64,000 nucleotides of DNA from Lachnospiraceae bacterium (GTDB lineage: Bacteria > Bacillota > Clostridia > Lachnospirales > Lachnospiraceae), in NCBI GenBank assembly GCA_910574885.1, contig CAJTDD010000007.1:100824-164823 (forward strand), in the 5' to 3' direction. Shown piece by piece: positions 37,850 through 47,045 of the stretch (positions within the stretch are counted from its first letter, which is position 1; every line of letters starts with the position of its first letter). The notes below the pieces were generated by a model. That model was not told where the DNA came from. It worked only from the letters and a program-made list of their open reading frames with translations, and searched no databases. Position numbers and translations under genes: made by a program.

Positions 37850-37884
37850 TCAGAGCCAAATAGAATCTGATCTATCGGCTCTGA
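37850..37884 (-). terminator. hairpin between the 140-residue gene and the polymerase gene
   Basis: Perfect 8-bp arms TCAGAGCC (37850-37857) / GGCTCTGA (37877-37884). No T-run follows on the minus strand, so it may be an attenuator or processing site. Confidence 0.4.
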
Positions 37885-37904
37885 ATATATGCTTGTCCAT
37901 TTAA

Positions 37905-38327
37905 TTATTCTCTTTTAATATTATAAACCGTATCAAAATATTCCATTGCATATTCAATGAAACTGTCGTAAATCTGTATTTCAGAAGTCCAATCTATTTT
38001 CTCATTTTCAAGCTCTGATAAAATATAATTAACAATACATTCCTCTGTACAGACAACCTCTCCCTTTCCAATTCTGATAGGGAATTTGAAAATTTCACCC
38101 GAACGCACAAGATTGACACTGTACATCCAGTAATCATCACTAATCTTATTAATTTCGATTTCCAAGTACAATTCAAAACTTGGGATCTGATATACGTCTG
38201 GTAAAAATGCCTTTATGTATTTTGTATCCTCGTCCTCATAACGTTCAAGTTTTCCATTCAATTTCATTTTTCTTGACTTTGATCTTCTGCCCTCTGGCAT
38301 TACTACAAACTTCATTGATTCTTTCAT
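37905..38327 (-). CDS. unknown protein between helicase and polymerase genes
   Basis: 140 residues. A basic start (GRRSKSRKMKLNGKLERYED) is followed by alternating strands (FELYLEIEINKISDDYWMYS). No known family recognised. Placed in the same leftward unit as the helicase and the polymerase-like gene, so a partner of one of them is possible. Confidence 0.6.
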   Translation of the reverse strand: MKESMKFVVMPEGRRSKSRKMKLNGKLERYEDEDTKYIKAFLPDVYQIPSFELYLEIEINKISDDYWMYSVNLVRSGEIFKFPIRIGKGEVVCTEECIVNYILSELENEKIDWTSEIQIYDSFIEYAMEYFDTVYNIKRE

Positions 38328-38401
38328 TTGCTTTAATCTCCTTTTCCTTTAAAAATTTTAGTTCCATGTTTACTTTTCTCTTATACTATGTGCAAACTTG
38401 T

Positions 38402-40219
38402 CTAAATTTTCTTATCATATTCTTTAGCTTTTTCTATTGCTACTTTTCCAGCTTCATCTTCGGAATCAAAGTATCCAAATATTCTATTTTTGCCATTAAT
38501 ATATATTTGAACAACATATTTATTTCCTCTTTTTGTTACATATTTGCATTTATTTTTTCTTTCAAATTTTAAACCTAATTTTGTGACCTTTTGCATTACT
38601 GCATGTCTTGTCCTATTATTTAATCTACTTTTAACCTTTGTCCCTTCTTTCGGATAATATTTCTTTAAAATATCAATTTCTTCATCTGTCCATGTTATTG
38701 GTGATTTTATTCCTAAATCTCTAGCATATGACTTTATTGCTGCCACAGTTCTTCCGTTCAATCTATTTATAACCTTCACACCTTCAATTGGAAAATACTT
38801 CTTCAATATTTCAATTTCCTCTTTTGCCCACATACTGCCTTTTTCAAATTTATTTATACCTAACAAGTTAGCACGTGCCATAATTGCTCTTTTCGTTCTT
38901 CCACTCAATCTAGCTATTACATCTGATCCTTCAACGGAATAATATTCTTTCAATATATTATCTTCTTCTACCGTCCACTCTTTTCCGGTCAATTCCGTCT
39001 CAATCTCTTTAAACATTTCCTGTATCTCAACAATCTGTTCCAGTACAAAGAAAGTATCAATATCCTCAAACCCGCTATCCTCAAAATTAGGATTACTTTT
39101 CTTTTCTCTCTCAACAGTATCCCTAATCTCTTTAAAAAGTTTCATACCTTGTCCAGCAGATCTGAAATTATTAACAGCATCAATAATCACTGGCGTATTT
39201 GTACTATTCGCCTCAATCGCCCTTCCTATCTGTTGACACCAAACAATTCTACTTCTAGTAGGACGCAGCAAAAGCACACCAGAGATATTTTCAAGATGTG
39301 AACCTTCATTCAATACATCAATACTAAACATCAGCTTCAGGCTATGACTTGTATCCTCACAAAATGCCTTATATTCAGTATCCTTATTCTCATAACTTGA
39401 ATGTACTACATAAGCATTAATATTCTTACATCCTGCCGTTTTAAACCATCCAATCACTGTTTCTTTAATCTCCTGAAGATGCTTCTTATTTTTACAAAAG
39501 ACGATATATTTGCCTTCTTTATTTTTTATATTTTTGTTCAGAATAATAGGCATACCATATGATTTTTCAATCTGGGAACGCATGGTATTAATTCTCTGAT
39601 AAAATTTCTGTTTTTCTTCCTTTGTGTTAGTTGCATTTTCCACCTTCTTCCGTAACCTTCCTAATTCATCATCCAGCATATATAATGCACCAATATATTT
39701 AGGTAGTGGCACTATTTTCTTTGCAATGCTCTCAGATAAAGGAAAATCACTTGCACAATTACCTTCAAACAGTTCATCAATAGTATTTACGCCATCTGAC
39801 CTAACAGGTGTCGCACTTGTACCGAAAATAATTGATTGTGGATGTGTGTCAATTAATTTCCTTACCTTGTCTCCCCAAACTTTGCTTGTATCATGATGAT
39901 ATTCATCCAGAGCAATCACATCATAATTCATAGTAGAAATATCTTCATCCGACATTCTGATTAATTTTTGATAAAGAACTACATCCGCATTCTGAATACT
40001 ATACTTTTCAAAAAGTCCCTGTATCTGGTCACTAATATATGTAGACGGAACTAACACAAGTTTCTTATAATCGCTATAATCTTCAAATAATTTAGCAATC
40101 AAATAAGATTTTCCAGTGCCAGTCGCATGACTAATAGCAATTTTCTTTTTACCTTCTGCAATTTGTAATTTCACCTTCTCATATGCCTCCTGATTATGTG
40201 GCAATAAATCTACTTTCAT
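38402..40219 (-). CDS. SF2 helicase with three Myb-like repeats and an AP2-like C-terminal domain
   Basis: 605 residues. Motif I ATGTGKS (32-38), DEYH (105-108), GTSATP (133-138) and QIGRAIE (about 330) show an SF2 ATPase like type III restriction R subunits. From about 410 to 550 three similar units follow: EWTVEEDNILKEYYSVEG, MWAKEEIEILKKYFPIEG and TWTDEEIDILKKYYPKEG, each with a downstream R-x-AIM/AIK helix, i.e. Myb/SANT-like DNA binding. The end (KYVVQIYINGKNRIFGYFDS, then EDEAGKVAIEKAKEYD) resembles an AP2/integrase-like DNA-binding fold. It probably acts on element DNA in replication or transcription. AAGGAGGATG ribosome site. Confidence 0.85.
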   Translation of the reverse strand: MKVDLLPHNQEAYEKVKLQIAEGKKKIAISHATGTGKSYLIAKLFEDYSDYKKLVLVPSTYISDQIQGLFEKYSIQNADVVLYQKLIRMSDEDISTMNYDVIALDEYHHDTSKVWGDKVRKLIDTHPQSIIFGTSATPVRSDGVNTIDELFEGNCASDFPLSESIAKKIVPLPKYIGALYMLDDELGRLRKKVENATNTKEEKQKFYQRINTMRSQIEKSYGMPIILNKNIKNKEGKYIVFCKNKKHLQEIKETVIGWFKTAGCKNINAYVVHSSYENKDTEYKAFCEDTSHSLKLMFSIDVLNEGSHLENISGVLLLRPTRSRIVWCQQIGRAIEANSTNTPVIIDAVNNFRSAGQGMKLFKEIRDTVEREKKSNPNFEDSGFEDIDTFFVLEQIVEIQEMFKEIETELTGKEWTVEEDNILKEYYSVEGSDVIARLSGRTKRAIMARANLLGINKFEKGSMWAKEEIEILKKYFPIEGVKVINRLNGRTVAAIKSYARDLGIKSPITWTDEEIDILKKYYPKEGTKVKSRLNNRTRHAVMQKVTKLGLKFERKNKCKYVTKRGNKYVVQIYINGKNRIFGYFDSEDEAGKVAIEKAKEYDKKI

Positions 40220-40562
40220 AATAATTCATCCTCCTTAAAATCACATTACTAAATATATCTTCTCCATTCACATCGCATTTTTTTCAAATTTTCATCCAAA
40301 AAAGAAAGTCAAAAAACAATTCATCATTATACAGACAATAAGTAAAATAATCTACAGAATGATAATATTCGGATCATCCTCTATTATCCGTCTCATTATA
40401 TCATTCTCTTTTTCACCACATTTTTTTTAAATTTATTTTATTTTCCACATAAAAAATAACCATACCATTAGATATGATGATCTTTTATATTCAATATTCA
40501 TTTGTTATAATAAAAAATACCAACCATCGTTTTATTTTTCTCTGATGGCTGGTATTTATAAA
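40220..40562. other. intergenic region: palindrome and terminator
   Basis: Holds a terminator for the DUF2971 gene (arms 40515-40528 and 40544-40557, AAATACCA/TGGTATTT core, T-run on minus strand) and a nested palindrome at 40356-40407 (AGAATGAT/ATCATTCT outside, GGATCATCC inside). No gene is supported. Confidence 0.55.
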
Positions 40563-41342
40563 TTATACTATTCTTTCTGCTTCTAATTCATACTTTAATT
40601 TTGCTGTTTTTATCAAATACACTTCCTTTTTATTTGCTTCTGCCCATTTTATAACATCATCTCTATCCTTCTTCACACAATTCATGCCTAAATATATAGC
40701 CTTTAATGCTTTCCTAAAGTAAAATGGATTATCTCTATATTCTACTATTCTCCATTCTTTTTCATAACTCCATTCTTCTGCTTTTGCTAAATTACATATA
40801 AGACCTGTATTTTGATTAGTATTAATCAAATTATTAGTTATATCTATATAGTCTTTTTCATATAATACTGGATACAAATTATATATTAAATGATCTCTTA
40901 CTTGTCCCATATCATATCCTATACAATATCCATTATAGTTATTAGCATAGTGCGCCCACATTAAAAGTGATTTCCAAACTTCTGAAAAGCAGAATACAAA
41001 TACATCTTCACGCATTCCTTCTATTACTTTTTCTACCATATCTTCAGATAATTTTTCAGTCCCACTTTTTCCGAATTGTCTAATTAACTCATCTCTAAAT
41101 TTCCCTACTGCAATAGCCTTTTCATAATTAAAATTTGCTCTACAATCAAATGGATCATTAAATACCTTTGCTGGAGAAAGAAAGATTTCTGCTTTGTATA
41201 TAGTCTGTTCCCAATATTCGCTTTGAAAACTACCATATTTAAAAAGTTTTTTCGGTATATGAGGTTTCACTATTTTTCTTACATCTGGCGGATTTTGTGT
41301 CATATCCAACAATGCATTTCTAAATTCTTCTTTCCAATTCAT
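40563..41342 (-). CDS. DUF2971 family protein
   Basis: 259 residues. Family landmarks are LFKYG (51-55), FNDPFDCRANFN, VFCFSEVWKSLLMWAHYANN and a late EEWSYEKEWRIVEY. DUF2971 proteins are frequent accessory genes in mobile elements and near defence genes; biochemical function unknown. It has its own terminator and sits at a boundary where ordinary leftward genes are interrupted by a rightward gene, so it is probably cargo. Confidence 0.85.
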   Translation of the reverse strand: MNWKEEFRNALLDMTQNPPDVRKIVKPHIPKKLFKYGSFQSEYWEQTIYKAEIFLSPAKVFNDPFDCRANFNYEKAIAVGKFRDELIRQFGKSGTEKLSEDMVEKVIEGMREDVFVFCFSEVWKSLLMWAHYANNYNGYCIGYDMGQVRDHLIYNLYPVLYEKDYIDITNNLINTNQNTGLICNLAKAEEWSYEKEWRIVEYRDNPFYFRKALKAIYLGMNCVKKDRDDVIKWAEANKKEVYLIKTAKLKYELEAERIV

Positions 41343-41531
41343 ATTATTATTCCTTTGTAAAAATACTTTTTGTTTTATATCATATCACACCATCCATCTA
41401 TATTCAATTATCAAAGTCCACTCATTCCACAAAATCAACTATTCAAACTACACAAACTACATTTTTCCTCCTATCCATTCCACAAAATCCCATTCTCACA
41501 CCTAAATCCTATCTAATCCCCTTCCCCTTAC

Positions 41532-41884
41532 TCAATCTTCATTATCTGAGTTCATAACAGTATCATATCTTGCAACAATGCCAGCACTAACACCAGCAAT
41601 TTTTGCACGTTGCTCACGAGTGTTTGTAGAACGATCTCGCTGTTGTTTACGCTCTGCGTCCATTTGGACGCTGACCGAATGTCCATTTGTAATATCAGCA
41701 CCTTTCCTATTACCTTCTAACCTCTTTTTCTCATTTTCTTCTTCAATTCTTCGTGCAGATACTTTATCGTTGCGTAAATCTTTTCAGCTTCACACATGTT
41801 TCTTCTTACATCTTGATATGTAATCATCCAATCCATAACTTCTTCTTTACTATCCCATTCCTTATACTCTATTCCCAAAACCAA
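41532..41884 (-). pseudogene. decayed ParB-like gene remnant
   Basis: Two overlapping frames carry pieces of the same family as the intact gene at 43482. The upstream frame reads EEVMDWMITYQDVRRNMCEA, matching EDVKQWMLEQQLGRRNLTET of that gene; after a frame change the second frame reads EQRAKIAGVSAGIVARYDTV and MNSDNED, matching RKEMAKATGVSEGTYNKLDK and MKSDNEE. No nuclease domain remains, and there is no start. The rest of 41343-42167 holds nothing I recognise. Confidence 0.65.
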
Positions 41885-42167
41885 TCACAGGACACATTGA
41901 AATCATGCACATAGATAAATTTACCTTCCAATCATATGCTTTCAAAATATATCTTCATTTTGCGAAATATCCCTAACACATATGACAGTTTTTCTATCAC
42001 TTGAAAGTATAGTTTCATTGGCATATATGATAATAAAAAGGGAGTTGAATCCAAATATTTTATTTTTCAACTTTTTCATAATTCACAATAAGTTTGATAT
42101 TTTTTTCAGATATACTCTAATCATCACTGTATTTTTGTCGATATATAATTAATTAGGAGGAGTAAAT

Positions 42168-43010
42168 ATGGAAGTAATTAATGAAATCTTAGGATTCATA
42201 AGTATAATAATTTCAATAATATCTTTAATTATCGCTGGTTTAACATATTATGTTACTAATAGAACATATAATGCCCAATTAAAACAAATCAAAAATCAAG
42301 AACTACCTAATTTTAAAATATTATCTATCGATGCTATAAAAAGCTATCCTGATAAAAATCCTTCTCTGTATGATGGTTCGTATTGTCGTATAATCAAAGG
42401 GCCTTCAAGTGCCGACAAAGATTTAGAAGGTAATTTGGCCTTATTTAATTATAAGGATGAAAAAATTGAAAATGGTTTTATCAAAGAAATAGAATCACAT
42501 ATAGGCAATAATGAAACTTATTTTACTTATTTTGGGAGCCATCCATATTTAATGATTGTCCATGCTTCAAGTAAAGAAAGATATATTGTAGATCATTCAA
42601 ATGTTATAATAAAACTTCATAACTATGGTGCAACGATAAGTGCATTAAGTATAGAATCTTTCACCGTATATTATACTCCTAAGCAAAATATTGAACCAAT
42701 TACTTTTCAAGGAGATATAAACAAAAAAATAACATTATCTCCAGAAGAAAACGATAATTTTGTTCTACATTTTGACGAAGTAACAACTGATTTAAGTAAT
42801 TCTTTATGCCAAATTACAGCAATCTCTTATAAAAATTCATCGGATTATATGACTCTACTTAGAACACATATGATTGAGAATGATTTAAAATATGATAAAT
42901 TAGAAATTAAGTTTCATTGTTGGGATTTATTTAACAATAAAACCATATTAAAAATAACTATCGAATATAACGGAGATTTTTTCATTAGTAATACTTCTGT
43001 TATAAATTAG
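42168..43010 (+). CDS. membrane-anchored unknown protein, cargo-like
   Basis: 280 residues, one of the few rightward genes in the element. A hydrophobic helix at about 8-28 (ILGFISIIISIISLIIAGLT) is followed by a short coiled segment (NRTYNAQLKQIKNQ) and a beta-rich domain (about 50-280) with no known motif. Strong ribosome site AGGAGGAG. It is back to back with the DUF2971 gene and could form a cargo pair with it, which is inference. Confidence 0.7.
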   Translation: MEVINEILGFISIIISIISLIIAGLTYYVTNRTYNAQLKQIKNQELPNFKILSIDAIKSYPDKNPSLYDGSYCRIIKGPSSADKDLEGNLALFNYKDEKIENGFIKEIESHIGNNETYFTYFGSHPYLMIVHASSKERYIVDHSNVIIKLHNYGATISALSIESFTVYYTPKQNIEPITFQGDINKKITLSPEENDNFVLHFDEVTTDLSNSLCQITAISYKNSSDYMTLLRTHMIENDLKYDKLEIKFHCWDLFNNKTILKITIEYNGDFFISNTSVIN

Positions 43011-43060
43011 AACAGCTTTCATAAATCTCCAACAAAAGTCATATTTCATCCACAATCCCC

Positions 43061-43090
43061 GTGCCTTTGGTATCCCACATCCAAAGGCAC
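43061..43090. terminator. hairpin between convergent genes
   Basis: Perfect 10-bp stem GTGCCTTTGG / CCAAAGGCAC (43061-43070 / 43081-43090). No clear T-run, but placed between the ends of the genes at 42168 (plus) and 43116 (minus). Confidence 0.55.
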
Positions 43091-43115
43091 TATCCACAAT
43101 CATCCCCCCTCACTC

Positions 43116-43328
43116 TCACTTACACCCATTCACCCAATCACTAAAATCCACAATCTCAGCCTTACCACTACCATTAATCAACTTCACTTTATAATTCTTA
43201 AATTCTCCAACATCCCATAACTCATATTCTGCCACATCATCAACAGTCAGATTCGTTTGTTCAGCTTCAATTTCCATGTAGAAAAAGGAAACCTTTTTTA
43301 TCTCATAAATTTGATTTTCTACTTGCAA
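43116..43328 (-). CDS. small protein, possibly a fragment related to the adjacent ParB-like gene
   Basis: 70 residues from a TTG; the better ribosome site AGGAGGG lies further upstream, before an in-frame ATT. The N-terminal text KFKYLQVENQIYE with SFFYMEIE resembles EYKYLQVRHCKFYIEV of the ParB-like protein encoded at 43482, so it may be a duplicated piece. Function unknown. Confidence 0.45.
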   Translation of the reverse strand: MQVENQIYEIKKVSFFYMEIEAEQTNLTVDDVAEYELWDVGEFKNYKVKLINGSGKAEIVDFSDWVNGCK

Positions 43329-43481
43329 ATATTTGAATTTTGTATTATTAATATCCGTTTCCCTCCTACCATTTTTTTCAATTTATTTTTTACTACTTAC
43401 TAATTCCTTTCTTTCCTCAAAATATATTCTATGGGATACAACATTTCGTTATACCCATTTCATGTACTTCTCCAAATCTAA

Positions 43482-44639
43482 TCAGATTCCCCACATAACT
43501 TTCAACTGGTTTAAGCATTGCATAGCTTCTATATTTCCACCTTCATCTGGATGTACACTCTTTGCTAATGTCTTATAGCATTGTTTGTAAAAATCTTTAG
43601 TTTTACTAATATCATTCATAAGTGCATCCTTATATTCTTTTTCAAATGCTTTATTCATTTTTTCTGTTTGCTTATTATTCCATTCTACATCTTCTTTATG
43701 AGCTTTCTTCCATAACATTATAAAATCATTTTTATATTTTTCTGGTATATGTCTTATCCATGTACTGCTAGGCATTTCTTCACCATAAACACTACATTCA
43801 AGTAATATTTGCTTCATACCACTAACTTCAATATAAAATTTACAGTGTCTAACTTGCAGATACTTATATTCGCACTCCACAAACTCATACTTTAATTCAC
43901 ATGGAATATCTAATGCTTCAAACAAACAACTACGCCTACGCATCAGTGTTTCTCTTTCAGTTTTTAAAGAAGAAATTTCTTTGTCGATCTCATTCATCCG
44001 ATTATCAAACTCTATAATCTTCTGTTCTGGTGTGATTGATTCTTTTTCTTTTGGCTTTGCATTCTTTACCATCCGATAGGCTTTGTCTATGGATAATTCC
44101 TTTTCTCTAACCTTTTGTTTTATTTCCTCATTGTCAGATTTCATAATTTTATCCAACTTATTATATGTACCTTCTGAAACACCTGTTGCTTTAGCCATTT
44201 CCTTCCTGGTATTAACTTTTGATAGATTTGTCAAACCCTTACCACCAGATGATTGATTCTCTTTTGCTTTTCTTTGAAAAAAATCTTTAAATTTCTGAAC
44301 TATCTCATATCGCTCTGTTTCGGTTAGATTCCTACGTCCAAGCTGTTGCTCTAACATCCATTGTTTAACATCTTCTCTTGTCTCCAATTCGGCCATAATT
44401 TTGTAGTCCTGCCAATAATGCCATTCGATACTATTCTTTTTCAGTATCTTGTAGCGGTTATGCCCATCTATGATAATCCATTCACCTGTATCTGGTTCCT
44501 CCCATATCTTGATGGGATCCAACATCCCATACTGCAAAATGCTTTTTTCAAGTTTGTCTACTTCTTCAGGAGTTAAAACAGGTAATAAATCTTCAAACTC
44601 TTCATCTATCGTTAGGTCTTTTATATCTACATATGCCAT
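43482..44639 (-). CDS. ParB-like protein with C-terminal J-domain
   Basis: 385 residues. N-terminal ParB/sulfiredoxin-fold domain (about 15-90; LTPEEVDKLEKSILQYGMLD and WIIIDGHNRYKI), then a helical DNA-binding domain with RKEMAKATGVSEGTYNKLD (about 165-190), a coiled coil, and a C-terminal J-domain fragment ending in FYKQCYKTLAKSVHPDEGGN with HPD at 363-365. ParB domains bind DNA and often CTP; J-domains recruit Hsp70. A link between plasmid or phage-type partition and a chaperone is suggested. AAGGAGAAC before ATG. Confidence 0.82.
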   Translation of the reverse strand: MAYVDIKDLTIDEEFEDLLPVLTPEEVDKLEKSILQYGMLDPIKIWEEPDTGEWIIIDGHNRYKILKKNSIEWHYWQDYKIMAELETREDVKQWMLEQQLGRRNLTETERYEIVQKFKDFFQRKAKENQSSGGKGLTNLSKVNTRKEMAKATGVSEGTYNKLDKIMKSDNEEIKQKVREKELSIDKAYRMVKNAKPKEKESITPEQKIIEFDNRMNEIDKEISSLKTERETLMRRRSCLFEALDIPCELKYEFVECEYKYLQVRHCKFYIEVSGMKQILLECSVYGEEMPSSTWIRHIPEKYKNDFIMLWKKAHKEDVEWNNKQTEKMNKAFEKEYKDALMNDISKTKDFYKQCYKTLAKSVHPDEGGNIEAMQCLNQLKVMWGI

Positions 44640-44728
44640 ATATTTTTAGTTCTCCTTATGTGTATTCTCTTACTCTCCACCATTAACAATCATCTCAACT
44701 CTCGTTTTTATCATATGTACTTTCTCCT

Positions 44729-45067
44729 TTACATACCTTCTACATTACATCCTTGTTCTTTTGCATGTTCCAATGCTTTTTCATATGAATCAAATAGTTG
44801 GTTTCCTTCATAAAACAATTTACCGCTTGTATTTCCTTTATATGGTGACGCATGATAGCCAATAGATGTAAAATCACCTTTGATAGTAACATTAATCCTC
44901 ACAATGTAATATTCCCTAATATCTTTTAGTTTCCTTTGCTCTGTAATTCTTGGGTAATAAACTTTTTGATACATTTTGAATTTCAGTGGAATTTTTATAT
45001 TCCCATCTGAATCAATCAATTTTCTTGTATCTATTGGCATATCTATCTTTTCATTATTATTTATCAC
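44729..45067 (-). CDS. unknown small protein
   Basis: 112 residues from a GTG with GGGAGAAG upstream. It contains a beta-rich centre (YYIVRINVTIKGDFTSIGYH) and a helical end (SYEKALEHAKEQG). No family recognised. Lies between the ParB-J gene and the winged-helix gene in the leftward unit. Confidence 0.55.
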   Translation of the reverse strand: MINNNEKIDMPIDTRKLIDSDGNIKIPLKFKMYQKVYYPRITEQRKLKDIREYYIVRINVTIKGDFTSIGYHASPYKGNTSGKLFYEGNQLFDSYEKALEHAKEQGCNVEGM

Positions 45068-45216
45068 TTATCGCTTCTCCCTTACTCAATCATACTTCTC
45101 AATATTATTATCTTCCTTATTCAAAAATGGAAAGTATAGATCAGAGAAAATCAATAGGTGCTACTTCATATACATATTTAAACATTCTTCTTTTTCTCCT
45201 TCTTCATTTTCTATAT

Positions 45217-46491
45217 TTACACGCTCAAATCATGTAATTTTTTTGCACTGTCATAATACTTCTCATAATCATCAAGTCCAGGAAATTTCTCTGCAAGTTC
45301 CACTATGAATATAGATTTTTCATATTCAGCACCATATCCATGTTGCTCATACAAATCATCCGCATATTGTTGAATTTTTACTTCTAAAGGTATTTCTTTG
45401 TTTTGTTCTTTCTTTTTAATGGTAATTGTTTTTACTGGATTCATAGGAAAGCTATCTACATCTGCCGTTTTATCTTTCGATACCAAATCACTTTCTATTG
45501 GCATGCCAAGCATTTCTTCTATTGTAAAATCATTATCTTCTATATCTATAGAATTAGGTTCTCCCCAATCATCAGAAGTAATTTTGTTTTTATTCGATTT
45601 TTTACTTTTATAAATAGGTATATCAAATCCATATTCTTTGAACACACTCAAATCAAGATAATCAATATTATCATTAGGAAAATCTTTAAATGATTCATTG
45701 TATCTGATACATTCTTTATATAGTTTTTCTACTTCTTCAAGGGAATTATATTTTTTAGAACCATGTAGAAAATTATTATATTTGAGTTTTACTGATGTTC
45801 TATTAAAATGAAATGGCTTAATTGGATGATTAGGAACTGTCGAGAGATATTGTATTCCTTCTTGTATCACTAATTCTTTATCACAATATCTTCCATACAC
45901 ATTACCTACTCTATGAAAAGTTTCATCAGCTTTTCTAGCTTTTGAATGAAATGTATATAGTAGTTTTAATTCTTCCAATTTACACAAGTATTCATTTACT
46001 GTATTTTTACTAAAACCCCAACTAAGCACCATATCATCTTGTGTCATATGCCATGATTTACTGTTACCGTTAATAGTTCCGATTATATTTACAAAGAAAC
46101 GCAATACGTTAAATCCGTATGCTCCTAAAGAGGAAAATATTTTTTGTATTTCCCATAAATGAACAATTATAAAATTATTTTTCTTAGTATCTACACGACA
46201 AGATTTACTGTTAATTATGTAATTATTACGGTTCTGATCCAATATAGAAACATCTTCTTCCTTTTTTAAACCCTCAAAACCTTTCTTGATACCTTTAATA
46301 AGGTTTTTATCAATTTGACTATCAATAAATTTTCCAGTAAGAAAATATCCTATAGTATCAACAGATATAAATAAATTTTCGTTTTTATCATTTTGTAGAT
46401 AATTTAAAATCAAAAATACTGCAATTTCTTCACCTGTGTATTGTGGTTGTAAATCCTTTCGTATTCCAATATCAACATCCACTAAAAACAA
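45217..46491 (-). CDS. winged-helix replication-initiator-like protein
   Basis: 424 residues from TTG 46491 (GTG 46482 is possible). A winged-helix unit lies near residues 145-185 (WHMTQDDMVLSWGFSKNTVN, YLCKLEELKLLYTF); the C-terminal half is acidic and low complexity, ending with YEKYYDSAKKLHDLSV. This resembles DnaD- or RepA-like replication proteins of plasmids and phages, but I do not recognise the exact family. Upstream are three GTTATATT repeats and a large inverted repeat, compatible with an origin. Confidence 0.5.
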   Translation of the reverse strand: MFLVDVDIGIRKDLQPQYTGEEIAVFLILNYLQNDKNENLFISVDTIGYFLTGKFIDSQIDKNLIKGIKKGFEGLKKEEDVSILDQNRNNYIINSKSCRVDTKKNNFIIVHLWEIQKIFSSLGAYGFNVLRFFVNIIGTINGNSKSWHMTQDDMVLSWGFSKNTVNEYLCKLEELKLLYTFHSKARKADETFHRVGNVYGRYCDKELVIQEGIQYLSTVPNHPIKPFHFNRTSVKLKYNNFLHGSKKYNSLEEVEKLYKECIRYNESFKDFPNDNIDYLDLSVFKEYGFDIPIYKSKKSNKNKITSDDWGEPNSIDIEDNDFTIEEMLGMPIESDLVSKDKTADVDSFPMNPVKTITIKKKEQNKEIPLEVKIQQYADDLYEQHGYGAEYEKSIFIVELAEKFPGLDDYEKYYDSAKKLHDLSV

Positions 46492-46541
46492 TCACTCCTA
46501 TCTGTAAAAAATTATTTAAAAACTATATATCTCAACTCAAT

Positions 46542-46667
46542 GTTATATTGAGGTGAGAATTGGTTATATTATAGTAAAGGTTATATTATTGTAGTAGCTC
46601 ATTTCCGTCTTATTTTAGGACGCTTATTTCAAGTTGTCCTCCAAAAATATCCTAATCTAAGACGGAA
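46542..46667. repeat. GTTATATT repeats and long inverted repeat upstream of the winged-helix gene (possible origin or operator)
   Basis: GTTATATT occurs at 46542, 46563 and 46580, spaced 21 and 17 bp. To the right TTCCGTCTTA (46603-46612) and TAGGA (46616-46620) pair with TCCTA (46650-46654) and TAAGACGGAA (46658-46667). AT-rich repeats plus a dyad next to a DNA-binding gene fit an origin or an autoregulatory site; not proven. Confidence 0.4.
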
Positions 46668-46685
46668 TAGAACTTTTGTCTTTTT

Positions 46686-46973
46686 TCAATTCATTCCACA
46701 ACATCCAAAGTCAATAGATATTCCACATTTCAAAATTACAAATATCATCTGTTGATCGTATTCGTCTGTTTCATCATAGCAAGCCAAAATATCATCATAT
46801 AAAACGGATAAATTATTGTATGTTATATCCTGGTTATTATCCCATTCCAACGTAAATCCTTTATCATCTGTTTTAAATGTCCTATCAGTCGCAACATACA
46901 ACCTCCCGATTATATGACTTGTAGCAGTATTACTTATGTATGCTTCAACTATATATTCTTTGTTCTTATCCAA
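46686..46973 (-). CDS. unknown small acidic protein
   Basis: 95 residues from a TTG with AGGTGA four bases upstream. Opening EYIVEAYISNTATSHIIGR and ending ISIDFGCCGMN. No known motif. First of a series of small unknown genes between 46.7 and 49.4 kb. Confidence 0.5.
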   Translation of the reverse strand: MDKNKEYIVEAYISNTATSHIIGRLYVATDRTFKTDDKGFTLEWDNNQDITYNNLSVLYDDILACYDETDEYDQQMIFVILKCGISIDFGCCGMN

Positions 46974-47045
46974 GAAATCACCTAATATCTTAATAACCTT
47001 TTTTTCACATCAATCAATCCCATAATGTTATTCTCCTAGTTCATA

